A stretch of DNA of 11,492 nt from Verrucomicrobiota bacterium (lineage in GTDB: Bacteria > Verrucomicrobiota > Verrucomicrobiia > Limisphaerales > AV2). The DNA is taken from positions 1 through 11,492 of the forward strand of contig QHOP01000217.1 in assembly GCA_003219345.1 (NCBI GenBank), given 5' to 3'. Under the pieces are notes generated by a model. It saw only the letters and a list, made by a program, of their open reading frames with translations, was not told where the DNA came from and ran no database searches. Position 1 is the first letter of the stretch; the number at the start of each line of letters is the position of its first letter. A program made the translations under genes and the position numbers. Shown one piece after another: positions 1-8,109 of this stretch.

Positions 1-528
1 GCCAATACGACCGGCATCCTGCCGCTTCCGGACAAAGAGGCGTTCCTGAACGCGATCAAGTCCGGCAAGGCGTTCATCGGAATGCACTCGGCCAGTGACA
101 CGTTTCACGGGCAGGACGCCATTGACCCTTACATCGAAATGCTTGGCGGTGAGTTTAGAACACACGGCGATCAGGCCGGGGTAGAGTGTCTTGTGGCCGA
201 CGTAAATCACCCAGCAACCAAACATCTGAAGAGAGACAAGCTCGAATCCTACTGTATCGAACAGGAAGAGATGTATCTGTTCAAGAATTTCGACGATTCC
301 AAAGTTCACCAACTCTTTTATCTCGACAAACACCCGAATAATAAACAGGAAGCCGGCCGTTTCCCCGTCGCCTGGTGCAAGAATTACGCTCAGGGCAAAG
401 TCTTCTACACTTCGCTTGGTCATCGCGAAGACGTTTGGGAAAACAAGCGCTATCAGGCACACATCCTCGGAGGAATCAAATGGGCGTTAGGGCTTGAGGA
501 GGGCGATGCAAGTCCAGGAAACCTCTAG
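1..528 (+). CDS. ThuA-domain protein, 3' part (5' end outside window)
   Basis: The reading frame is open from base 1 and ends with TAG at 526-528, giving the last 175 residues of a ThuA-like protein (class I glutamine-amidotransferase-like fold). The family resemblance rests on the core stretch GKAFIGMHSASDTFH (residues 23-37 here), the LGGEFRTHG segment, HPATKHL, and the C-terminal PVAWCKNYAQGKVFYTSLGH followed by a helix ending GGIKWALGL. ThuA was named from rhizobial trehalose/sucrose utilisation, and such domains are common in Verrucomicrobiota and Planctomycetota beside Gfo/Idh/MocA oxidoreductases. The biochemical reaction is not established for most members. The first Met visible (base 82) lies inside the domain, so it is not the true start; the upstream part and any signal peptide are missing. 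The stop is 124 bp before the oxidoreductase at 653 on the same strand, so co-transcription is plausible. Confidence 0.85.
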   Translation, partial: ANTTGILPLPDKEAFLNAIKSGKAFIGMHSASDTFHGQDAIDPYIEMLGGEFRTHGDQAGVECLVADVNHPATKHLKRDKLESYCIEQEEMYLFKNFDDSKVHQLFYLDKHPNNKQEAGRFPVAWCKNYAQGKVFYTSLGHREDVWENKRYQAHILGGIKWALGLEEGDASPGNL

Positions 529-551
529 TTGCAGTCCAGAGGAGCGTATCG

Positions 552-638
552 ATGAAAAATGCCGTTCCGATTTGCGCGCTGGCCGTTGTTCTTGTGACGA
601 GGGCGGTTTGTTTTGTCTTCTGTCGGTTTGGCGGTTAA
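552..638 (+). CDS. 28-residue hydrophobic mini-ORF
   Basis: This short frame between the ThuA gene and the oxidoreductase starts with ATG at 552 and ends TAA at 636-638. A good Shine-Dalgarno-like AGAGGAG lies at about 538-544, better than that of the next gene. The peptide begins MKNAVPICALAVVLVTRAVC and is hydrophobic throughout, like a bare signal peptide or a single membrane segment. No lipobox is present. It could be a real small membrane peptide, a leader coupled to the gene at 653 (14 bp further on), or the remnant 5' end of a secreted-protein gene that has been deleted. I do not recognise it, and codon statistics are meaningless at this length. Confidence 0.35.
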   Translation: MKNAVPICALAVVLVTRAVCFVFCRFGG

Positions 639-652
639 AGAACCTGTCCCGT

Positions 653-2014
653 ATGAACAAGAACGAAACCGCCGAGCTGAACCGCCGCGATTTTCTTAAA
701 GGGAGTTCTTTTGCGACGTTGATGACCATGTTGGGGGGCGTGGAATTGATCACCCGCGCGCCGCTCCACGCCGCCGATCTCGCCACCCTGGTCCCGTTTC
801 AGCTCAAATGCGCCGTGATCGGTTTGGGCAACTGGGGCCGCGAAATCATCGCGACTTTGTCACGGCTCAAAACGGCCCAACTCGTGGCGGTCTGCGACAC
901 CTATCCCGCCTCGTTGAAACGGGCCGCCAACTCCGCGCCCAACGCAAAAGGCCTGGACGATTACCGGAAAATTTTGGACGACAAGGAAGTCCAGGCCGTG
1001 GTCATTGCCACGCCGACGCATCAGCACCGCGAGATCGCCATCGCGGCATTGCAGGCGGGCAAGCACGTTTATTGCGAAGCGCCGCTGGCCAGCAACATTG
1101 AGGATGCCAAAGCGATCGCGCTCGCGGCCAAAGCCGCGCGCAAGCAGGTTTTCCAGGCCGGCCTGCAAACGCGCTCGGACCCGCAACGCCGTTTTCTGCT
1201 GGACTTCATCCGCGCCGGCGCGTCGGGCAAAGCGGTCAAGGCCCATGCGCAATGGCACAAGAAGCAGAGCTGGCGCATGACGTCGCCTAATCCTGCCCGC
1301 GAGCGCGAACTGAACTGGCGCCTGAGCAACGAGACGTCGCTCGGACTGGTCGGTGAAATCGGCATCCACCAGATCGACGCGCTGTCGTGGTTTTTGAACG
1401 GGCGCCCCGTTTCCGTGAACGGCTTCGGCTCGATTATGCAATGGAAAGACGGACGCGACGTGCCCGACACCGTCGAGGCCGTCTTTGAATATCCCGGCGG
1501 GGCGCATTTGCTCTACGAGTGCACGCTGGCCAACTCCTTCGATGCCGATTATGAAATGCTTTACGGCACGGACGCCGCCATCATGATGCGGGGTAACAAG
1601 GCATGGATGTTCAAAGAAGTAGACTCGCCGCTGCTTGGCTGGGAGGTTTACGCACGCAAAGACCAGTTCTACAAGGAAACCGGCATCGCGCTGATTGCGA
1701 ACGCGACGAAGTTGACGAACCTGACCGAAAAGGCGACGGACGAAGCTGCCTACACCACCAAGCCGCTTTACTTCGCACTGGAATCGTTTCTCATCAATGT
1801 CAACGCCGTCAGCTCCGCGGTGGAAGACTTCTCGGCCACGTTTGACGTCAATGACAAGGCGGCATTGGAAAAGTATATTTCGGAAGTCAAACTGCAGCCG
1901 GCGGCAGGTTATCAGGAAGGCTTTGAAGCCACCGCCCTGGCCATCAAGGCCAACGAAGCCGTCGTCAATGGGCAAAAAGCGGTGTTGCCAAAGGAATGGT
2001 TTGAATTGGCCTGA
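653..2014 (+). CDS. Tat-exported Gfo/Idh/MocA family oxidoreductase
   Basis: This encodes a 453-residue NAD(P)-dependent oxidoreductase of the Gfo/Idh/MocA family. The start at 653 is chosen because it places a twin-arginine motif (NRRDFLKGS, residues 10-18) and a hydrophobic segment ending near LHAA at the N terminus. The frame is open further upstream to 494, but that overlaps ThuA and codes for an unlikely Cys/Arg-rich stretch. The Rossmann domain carries VIGLGNWG (GxGxxG, 57-62) and IATPTHQHREIA (118-129). The C-terminal domain carries GEIGIHQIDALSWFL with the usual H239/D242. The family's EKP motif reads EAP here (142-144), so the conserved lysine is missing. Known Tat-exported relatives such as Zymomonas glucose-fructose oxidoreductase keep a tightly bound cofactor. 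The substrate is unknown; a sugar or glycoside is likely. Confidence 0.9.
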   Translation: MNKNETAELNRRDFLKGSSFATLMTMLGGVELITRAPLHAADLATLVPFQLKCAVIGLGNWGREIIATLSRLKTAQLVAVCDTYPASLKRAANSAPNAKGLDDYRKILDDKEVQAVVIATPTHQHREIAIAALQAGKHVYCEAPLASNIEDAKAIALAAKAARKQVFQAGLQTRSDPQRRFLLDFIRAGASGKAVKAHAQWHKKQSWRMTSPNPARERELNWRLSNETSLGLVGEIGIHQIDALSWFLNGRPVSVNGFGSIMQWKDGRDVPDTVEAVFEYPGGAHLLYECTLANSFDADYEMLYGTDAAIMMRGNKAWMFKEVDSPLLGWEVYARKDQFYKETGIALIANATKLTNLTEKATDEAAYTTKPLYFALESFLINVNAVSSAVEDFSATFDVNDKAALEKYISEVKLQPAAGYQEGFEATALAIKANEAVVNGQKAVLPKEWFELA

Positions 2015-2074
2015 AAATGATTGAGTCGAATGATCGCGCGATTTGGCATGGCAAATCCAAAACCGAAAAAGCTC

Positions 2075-2704
2075 ATGAAAAGGACCCGTTTTGTGTTCGT
2101 GGGAACGCTTGCGTTGCTTCCGTTGCTGCCCTTTTCCCTGCGCGCCGCCGGGGACTGGGTCCGCTACAACGCCGTTCCCAACAGCAGCAGGGTCAAAGTG
2201 GACGGCACTTCCACTCTTCACGACTGGTCGGTCGGAAGCACGGCGCTCGGCGGATACGTCGAGTTCGATGAGGCGTTCGACCTGAACAAACCGGCGTCAG
2301 GCAAGGTCAACGCGCACTGCGAGGTAAGAATCTTCGTCCGCCAGTTGAAGAGCGACAAGACCGACATGGACAACGTTATGTATGATTCGATGAAGGAAAA
2401 GGACCACCGGCGGCTCGATTACCGCCTCACGGAAATGACGCTCAAAGAAGCGCCCAAATCGCCTGATGCTCCGTTTCTCTTCGACACCAAAGGGGAGTTG
2501 GTCGTGGCCGGCGTGACGAACAAAGCTCAGATGCCGGTGACCATGGTCCGTGTCGGCGCAGACAAGCTGAAGTTCACCGGTTCCATCTCGGTAAAGATGA
2601 CCAGTTTCGGCATCAAACCGCCAACGAAGCTGGGAGTGTTTTCGACCGGCGACGACGTCAAAATTACTTTCGAGTGGCTGACGGCGAAGAAAGAGCAAAA
2701 GTAG
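2075..2704 (+). CDS. Secreted YceI-like domain protein
   Basis: This encodes 209 residues with a classic Sec signal: MKRTRF, then a Leu/Phe/Val-rich core, with likely cleavage near SLRA|AG (about residue 24). The mature part matches the YceI-like lipocalin-type beta-barrel family, which binds isoprenoid or other apolar ligands. It has the variant motif GTSTLHDWSV (44-53) seen in Bacteroidota/Verrucomicrobiota members, a middle segment MKEKDHRRLDYR (106-117), and the typical C-terminal TSFGIKPPTKLGVFSTGDDVKITFEW pattern (176-201). The start at 2075 is preferred because it gives a clean signal peptide; the same frame is open back to 2021 with other possible starts, and no start has a clear Shine-Dalgarno. 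It follows the oxidoreductase by 60 bp on the same strand. Its function is probably periplasmic binding, not catalysis, and the ligand cannot be read. Confidence 0.85.
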   Translation: MKRTRFVFVGTLALLPLLPFSLRAAGDWVRYNAVPNSSRVKVDGTSTLHDWSVGSTALGGYVEFDEAFDLNKPASGKVNAHCEVRIFVRQLKSDKTDMDNVMYDSMKEKDHRRLDYRLTEMTLKEAPKSPDAPFLFDTKGELVVAGVTNKAQMPVTMVRVGADKLKFTGSISVKMTSFGIKPPTKLGVFSTGDDVKITFEWLTAKKEQK

Positions 2705-2862
2705 TCAGGCTCAGCACCATGGATCCTAACACCATCGCGCCTGAACAACGGCGCACACAGCGGCTGGTGGACTGGTTCAACGCCGACGAAAGGCTCTGGC
2801 AGTTGTTTCGTTTGCTTCGGTGTTTTTTTGAGGGCGGTCTGCTTTACTTACGGCTCGAACGC

Positions 2863-2881
2863 AAAACGGCGGGACCCGCCG
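2863..2881 (-). terminator. Rho-independent terminator-like hairpin of the SMP-30 gene
   Basis: Read on the - strand, a GC-rich perfect inverted repeat CGGCGGG-T-CCCGCCG (2881-2867) is followed at once by TTTT (2866-2863). It lies 18 bp past the stop of the SMP-30-like gene (2899), between convergent genes. The T-tract is short, so this is a plausible but not strong intrinsic terminator. The rest of 2705-2898 shows no gene. Confidence 0.5.
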
Positions 2882-2898
2882 CGGGATGCAGCGATCGA

Positions 2899-3987
2899 TC
2901 AGGTGATGTGCGCGCCCTGCGTCTCGACATAAACTGCGTAGATCGACTGGCTGGCCGCCATGAACAGGCGATTGCGCTTCTCCCCGCCGAAGCAGAGGTT
3001 GGCGCAGATTTCCGGCAGCAGGATCATGCCGATGCGCTGGCCTTCCGGAGAAAAAATGTGGACGCCGTCGTAACCTTCGCCCACCCAGCCTGCGGCTGAC
3101 CATACGTTGCCATCCACGTCGCAGCGGATGCCGTCGGAGCCGCCGTTGCCACCGACCGTCCGCGCGCCGTTTTCAGTTTGGACTTTCTGCGGTGGCATCG
3201 CCATGTCCACAAAACGGCGGCGGTTCTTCAATTTTTTCTCGTCCACCACGTCCCAGACCTGAATGTCCCGCGGTTTGCCGGTGTCGGCGACGTAAAGCTT
3301 TTTGTAGTCAGCCGAGAAACAAATTCCATTAGGCTTCTCCAATTCGTCGCTCACCATTTCCATTTTGCCGCCCTTCGAGTCGATGCGATAAACCGCCTCT
3401 TTAATCTGCAGTTCGCCCTTGTGGCCTTCATAATTCATCATCGAGCCGTAACCGGGGTCAGTGAACCAAACGCCGCCGTCGGGATGCACGACAATGTCGT
3501 TGGGCGCGTTGAGCGGTTTGTCCTTCCACTTGTCAGCCAGCACGGTGACGGCACCATTGTGCTCGTAGCGGACGACGCGGCGGTTGCCGTGCTCGCAGGA
3601 AAGCTGACGCCCTTCGAAGTCGAACGTGTTGCCGTTGCTGTTGCCGCTCGGATTGCGGAAGACGCTCACGTGACTGTCCTCCTCGAGCCAGCGCATCTGG
3701 CGGTTGTTCGGAATGTCGCTCCAGACCAGGTAACGGCCAACGCCGTTCCAAGCGCAACCCTCAGCCCACAACGCTCCAGTCCAGAGCTTTTGAATCGGCG
3801 TGTTGCCGACCTTGTATTTGGCGAACCGCTCGTCGAGCACGATGATGTCGGGGTCGGGGTAACGCACTGGATTCCTCCCCGTCCAGTCGCGCTCGGCGGC
3901 GAGCGCCTTCGGCGCAAGGGCCGCGCCGGCGGCGGCCATCGCGGCAGTGGCGAAGAACCGGCGACGGTTGATGGCGGCGTTTTCCAT
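2899..3987 (-). CDS. Tat-exported SMP-30/gluconolactonase-like protein
   Basis: This encodes 362 residues, six-bladed propeller type, related to SMP-30/gluconolactonase/LRE lactonases. The start at 3987 gives MENAAINRRRFFATAAMAAAG, a twin-arginine signal (RRRFF, 8-12) with an Ala-rich core ending near KALA|AE. An alternative in-frame ATG at 4032 adds 15 residues. Family landmarks and likely metal ligands are GALWAEGCAW (E76), NAPNDIVVHPDGGVWFTDPGYG (N163), LEKPNGICFSADYKKLYVADT (N220) and GGSDGIRCDVDGNVW (D285). The expected reaction is lactone hydrolysis, for example of an aldonolactone made by a sugar dehydrogenase, in the periplasm. It converges on the YceI/oxidoreductase genes and lies 163 bp downstream of the M13 peptidase gene on the same strand. 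The family assignment is firm; substrate and true lactonase activity are inferred. Confidence 0.88.
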   Translation of the reverse strand: MENAAINRRRFFATAAMAAAGAALAPKALAAERDWTGRNPVRYPDPDIIVLDERFAKYKVGNTPIQKLWTGALWAEGCAWNGVGRYLVWSDIPNNRQMRWLEEDSHVSVFRNPSGNSNGNTFDFEGRQLSCEHGNRRVVRYEHNGAVTVLADKWKDKPLNAPNDIVVHPDGGVWFTDPGYGSMMNYEGHKGELQIKEAVYRIDSKGGKMEMVSDELEKPNGICFSADYKKLYVADTGKPRDIQVWDVVDEKKLKNRRRFVDMAMPPQKVQTENGARTVGGNGGSDGIRCDVDGNVWSAAGWVGEGYDGVHIFSPEGQRIGMILLPEICANLCFGGEKRNRLFMAASQSIYAVYVETQGAHIT

Positions 3988-4093
3988 GGTGGGAGTTTGA
4001 GATAAATCGGCGGCGCGAGAAATGTCTTTCATAACTGACGGGGTTAGAGTTCGGGCAAAGTTTGCCGGCCTGCGCCATGCCCGGCAAGAAAAA

Positions 4094-4140
4094 GAACATC
4101 GAACATCGAACGTCGAACCTTGAACTTTGAACCTTGAACG
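4094..4140. repeat. 7-bp tandem repeat, about 6.7 units
   Basis: Consecutive heptamers GAACATC, GAACATC, GAACGTC, GAACCTT, GAACTTT, GAACCTT and GAACG run without interruption between the M13 stop and the SMP-30 start. GAAC is invariant and the last three bases vary. The other strand reads as GTTC-phased heptamers. Similar heptad arrays are, from memory, frequent in intergenic DNA of Verrucomicrobiota and Bacteroidota. No coding role is likely. Just beside it, TTGCCGG (4062-4068) and CCGGCAA (4081-4087) form a 7-bp inverted repeat with a 12-base loop. Confidence 0.8.
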
Positions 4141-4150
4141 CACAAGACGC

Positions 4151-6256
4151 CTACCAAACCTTCGCGCGCAGTTCCGCCGGCCGATACATCGGGTCGCCCG
4201 GTTTGATGTCAAACGCCTGGTAGAATTGCTGCAGGTTGACATGCGGGCCGATAGCGCGGAACTGTCCGGGCGAATGCGGGTCAACTGTCAGCCGGCGTTT
4301 TAACTCGTCTTCACGCCAGTTCGTGCGCCAGATTTGGGTGAGCGAAAGAAAGAAGCGCTGTTCCGGCGTGAAACCGCCGATGGCTTTTCGTTTTGACGGC
4401 TCCTGGGCAAGCGCGCGTTGCAACGCGTCGAACGCGATGCTGGCGCCGCCCAGGTCAGCGATGTTTTCGCCGAGCGTCAGCTTGCCGTTGACTTTGAAGC
4501 CCGGCAATGCTTCGTAAGAGCCGTATTGATCGATGACCTTCTGCGCGCGCGCCTCAAACTTTTTTGCGTCTTCGTCAGTCCACCATTCGTTCAAGTTGCC
4601 GTCGGCGTCGTACTTTCGCCCCTCGTCGTCGTAGCCGTGCGTGATTTCGTGGCCGATGACCACGCCGATCGCGCCGTAGTTGACCGCATCGTCCATCTGC
4701 GCGTCGAAGAAGGGCGGTTGCAGGATGCCCGCTGGGAAGACAATTTCATTCAGCGACGGGTTGAAGTAAGCGTTGACCGTCTGCGGCGTCATGTCCCACT
4801 CGGCGCGATCAACCGGCTTGCCGACGCGCGCGAACTGGCGGCGTGACTCAAACTGCGCGGCGCGCTGGGCGTTGCCCCAGTAGTCGTCGCGCCGGATCCT
4901 GATCGGCGAGTAATCACGGAATTGGTCCGGGTAGCCAATCTTTTGCGTGAAGCGGTCGAACTTCGCGAGCGCTTTGGCGCGCGTGGCATCGGTCATCCAA
5001 TCGAGTTTTTGGAGGCGATCGCGAAAAACCGATTTCAGGTTCGCGATCAATTCGCTCATGCGCGCGCGGGCGGCTGGCGGAAAATATTTTTCGACGTAAA
5101 GCCGGCCGAGCGCCTCGCCGATGGAACCGTCAATGACGTGCGCGGCGCGCTGCCAGCGCGGTTCGGGCTGCGGCGTGCCGCTCAAAACGGTTTGATAGAA
5201 AGCAAAATTCTCGTTCTCGGCCGCGCGGTGCAGAAACGGCGCGGCGCTGCGCAACAGGTGCCAGCGCAGATAAACCTGCCAGTCCGTCAACGGGCGTTCT
5301 TTGACCAGCTTCTCCTCGGCTTGCAGAAATTCAGGCTGCCCGACGACGAGATGACGGGTTTTGTCGAGCCGGCTCGCGCTGAGATACGGTTTCCACGGCA
5401 GCGCAGGGGTGAGCTGCTCCAGTTCCGCGACCGTAAATTTATGGTAGTTGGCGACGGGATCGCGCAGGTCCGCACGCGGTTTGCTGGCCTGCGCGAGGGC
5501 TGTTTCCAGGTCGAGAATCGTGGACGCATGAGCAGTGGCCTCCTCCGCGGACTCTCCAAGCATTTTCAGCATGGTCGCGATGTGCGCGTGGTATGCCTCG
5601 CGTTGTTTGGCGAATGTGTCTTTGAGGTAGTAATCGCGGTCCGGCAGGCCAAGGCCGCCCTGCGCGATGCGAAAGGCGTAAATCGAACTGTCTTTCGGAT
5701 CGGGTTCGACCCGCGGGTTGAAAAACGCGCCGATGCCGCGCTCGTGAAAATCCGCGAGCAGCCGGAAAACGTCGTTCCCGGAACGAAGCCGCGCGATGCG
5801 CTCGAGATCGGAAGCAATCGGCCTGAAAGCGAGTTGTTCAAGCCGGTTCGTATTCATTGCCGACGCGAAGAAGTCACCGACCTCCCGAGTCGTGCTTTTT
5901 ACTGATGCCGAGGTGTTGGCAGCGCACGATTCGAGGATGGAGCGGATCAATTGCCAGTTGCGCTCCTGCAATTCGTTGAACGCGCCCCAGCGGGATTTGT
6001 TGGGGGGCACCGGGTTGTTACTCAACCAGTTGCCATCTGCGAAGTGATAGAAATCCACGCCCGGCGATACCGAGCGGTCCATGTACGCGAGCGAAAAACC
6101 AGGCGTCCTCAAAGCGTCCTGGGCGGGCGCGGTTGCCAACGGCAACAACAGTCCGGCGGAGAAAAGCGGGAACAAGCAACCGGCAAATCGGGCGAGACTC
6201 CGTCGAGCCCTGATCTCCAAAGGATAGAAATCAGGCTCGACGGAGTCTCGCCTCAC
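4151..6256 (-). CDS. Secreted M13 family zinc metallopeptidase (neprilysin/PepO-like)
   Basis: This encodes 701 residues, the full length expected for bacterial M13 endopeptidases. The N-terminal M13_N domain begins around GVDFYHFADGNW (66-77). NAYFNP (495-500) matches the substrate-binding NAY motif. HEITH (536-540) is the HExxH zinc site with catalytic E537, and GENIADLGG (597-605) supplies the third ligand E598 and D601. The end, GDPMYRPAELRAKVW, is the usual C-terminal VW. A hydrophobic segment (about 28-45) ending ATAPAQ is a probable Sec signal, so the enzyme should act on peptides outside the cytoplasm. The start is uncertain: the outermost possible start is GTG at 6256, and TTG at 6220 is an alternative. 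Residues 2-23 or so are encoded by an inverted repeat (6191-6252), so the original start may have been altered by repeat insertion. Confidence 0.9.
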   Translation of the reverse strand: MRRDSVEPDFYPLEIRARRSLARFAGCLFPLFSAGLLLPLATAPAQDALRTPGFSLAYMDRSVSPGVDFYHFADGNWLSNNPVPPNKSRWGAFNELQERNWQLIRSILESCAANTSASVKSTTREVGDFFASAMNTNRLEQLAFRPIASDLERIARLRSGNDVFRLLADFHERGIGAFFNPRVEPDPKDSSIYAFRIAQGGLGLPDRDYYLKDTFAKQREAYHAHIATMLKMLGESAEEATAHASTILDLETALAQASKPRADLRDPVANYHKFTVAELEQLTPALPWKPYLSASRLDKTRHLVVGQPEFLQAEEKLVKERPLTDWQVYLRWHLLRSAAPFLHRAAENENFAFYQTVLSGTPQPEPRWQRAAHVIDGSIGEALGRLYVEKYFPPAARARMSELIANLKSVFRDRLQKLDWMTDATRAKALAKFDRFTQKIGYPDQFRDYSPIRIRRDDYWGNAQRAAQFESRRQFARVGKPVDRAEWDMTPQTVNAYFNPSLNEIVFPAGILQPPFFDAQMDDAVNYGAIGVVIGHEITHGYDDEGRKYDADGNLNEWWTDEDAKKFEARAQKVIDQYGSYEALPGFKVNGKLTLGENIADLGGASIAFDALQRALAQEPSKRKAIGGFTPEQRFFLSLTQIWRTNWREDELKRRLTVDPHSPGQFRAIGPHVNLQQFYQAFDIKPGDPMYRPAELRAKVW
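6191..6252. repeat. 23-bp imperfect palindrome over the 5' end of the M13 gene
   Basis: The left arm 6191-6214 (GGCGAGACTCCGTCGAGCC, then CTGAT) is the reverse complement of the right arm 6230-6252 except for one extra C, with a 15-base loop at 6215-6229. This is a REP/MITE-like structure. It lies inside the annotated start of the peptidase gene and supplies its first codons. Confidence 0.85.
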
Positions 6257-6312
6257 CCGGTTTCATGGGAAGCCCCCTTTCGTTTTTTCGCATGCATTGG
6301 GACCATGGACCA

Positions 6313-6376
6313 CCCCCCTCACCCGCCCTTCGGGCACCCTCTCCCCCTCGGAGGGGGAGAGGGCGGGGTGAGGGGG
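6313..6376. repeat. REP-like branched palindrome (CCCTCTCCCCCTC type)
   Basis: There are three nested stems. An outer 11-bp stem pairs CCCCCTCACCC (6314-6324) with 6366-6376. A small side hairpin is GCCC-TTC-GGGC (6325-6335). An inner 13-bp stem pairs CCCTCTCCCCCTC (6337-6349) with 6351-6363 around a single G. GC-rich palindromes of this composition are widespread interspersed repeats in many bacterial genomes, and any open frame across it is not a gene. It lies between divergent genes, so it could form a cruciform or RNA hairpin. Confidence 0.85.
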
Positions 6377-6399
6377 CAGCTTCCTGGGTAGGGATCGTG

Positions 6400-6466
6400 C
6401 TCGTCCTCGTCCTCAAAACCAAGTCGGCCAATCGGGGACGAGGTCGAGAACCACGACGAGGACGAG
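6400..6466. repeat. Inverted repeat with CTCGTCCTCGTC arms
   Basis: CTCGTCCTCGTC (6400-6411) and its exact reverse complement GACGAGGACGAG (6455-6466) flank a 43-base spacer. It follows the previous palindrome by 23 bp. The rest of the divergent interval, 6467-6631, shows no gene; it holds only the ribosome-binding region of the next gene and some weak promoter-like matches. Confidence 0.75.
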
Positions 6467-6631
6467 GGGACGGTTCATGGTGTGAGAAGGGCGCCGCGAA
6501 GAGCACTTTGGCATTGATTGCTTAAAGGCGCTTGCTAGGTTTGCCACAATTTCCGGAGAAAAACTATGGCATGAAAGACACTGGCTCTTGAATTCGGAAC
6601 CGGGCAGGACGATCAACGAAAAGGACCTTCC

Positions 6632-7933
<1,302 letters not shown>

Positions 7934-7948
7934 CGAGCACCGGAACTG

Positions 7949-8094
7949 GCCACGAAAAGGCACAGAAAGCACAAAAAAAGGAACGTATGAAAGAGATCAT
8001 GCAGCTTTGCGCTGCAAAGGTTCAAATCAAGAAATACATCCTCAACGAGCCGAACCTTCCTTTTGATTCTGTGCCTTTTGTGCCTTTTCGTGGC
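7949..8094 (+). mobile_element. 146-bp MITE-like deletion derivative of the GxxExxY element (copy A)
   Basis: The left end, GCCACGAAAAGGCACA from 7949, is repeated as a perfect 16-bp inverted copy ending at 8094; similarity continues for about 26 bases per end. Between the ends is only a start-plus-end fusion of a GxxExxY reading frame. Each end contains two GCACA-spaced sub-repeats. No target-site duplication is visible. The element ends 15 bp after the isomerase stop on the left and 11 bp before an ATG on the right. Confidence 0.7.
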
Positions 8095-8109
8095 TATAAA
8101 GATCTATGA
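7987..8109 (+). pseudogene. Internally deleted GxxExxY gene remnant
   Basis: This open frame of 40 codons starts ATG at 7987 with AAAGGA just before it. Its first 8 residues (MKEIMQLC) are identical to the start of the intact copy at 8172, and residues 11-20 (KVQIKKYILN) match that copy's C terminus (KFQIKKYILN). The equivalent of 8197-8505 of the intact copy is missing: 309 bp, exactly 103 codons. The break lies at a shared GCG trinucleotide. The whole catalytic region (GxxExxY, D and ExK) is gone. One T fewer in the run before the old stop shifts the end, so the frame runs on through the right inverted end and stops at TGA 8107-8109, overlapping the next ATG (ATGA). It is a relic, though still translatable. 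Confidence 0.7.

Noticed and set aside
494..652. In-frame N-terminal extension of the oxidoreductase
   Set aside because: It overlaps the ThuA gene, is Cys/Arg-rich, and would bury the twin-arginine signal. The start at 653 makes biological sense.
860..2221. Long open frame on the - strand opposite the exported oxidoreductase
   Set aside because: It is antisense to a gene with clear family motifs, has no domain resemblance, and is typical of spurious frames in GC-rich codon usage. The same holds for the frames at 3178-4005 (+) and 4922-5905 (+), antisense to the SMP-30 and M13 genes.
4062..4087. Inverted repeat TTGCCGG/CCGGCAA as terminator of the M13 gene
   Set aside because: On the - strand no T-run follows the stem and the loop is 12 bases; not convincing as an intrinsic terminator.
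4094..4140. CRISPR-like array
   Set aside because: The units are 7 bp with no spacers, so it is a simple tandem repeat.
6508..6524. TTGGCATTGATTGCTT as a sigma-54 (-24/-12) promoter
   Set aside because: The GG-to-GC spacing is two bases too short for sigma-54. A sigma-70-like TTGCCA (6541) with TATGGC 18 bases on matches only half of the -10 consensus.
6265..6525. Open frames on both strands through the palindromic repeats
   Set aside because: They are composed of repeat-encoded Pro/Arg/Gly-rich sequence with no family resemblance; they are by-products of the repeats.
7943..8100. Target-site duplications flanking the GxxExxY elements
   Set aside because: Bases left of 7949 and right of 8094, and left of 8131 and right of 8590, show no matching direct repeat, so no duplication is claimed.
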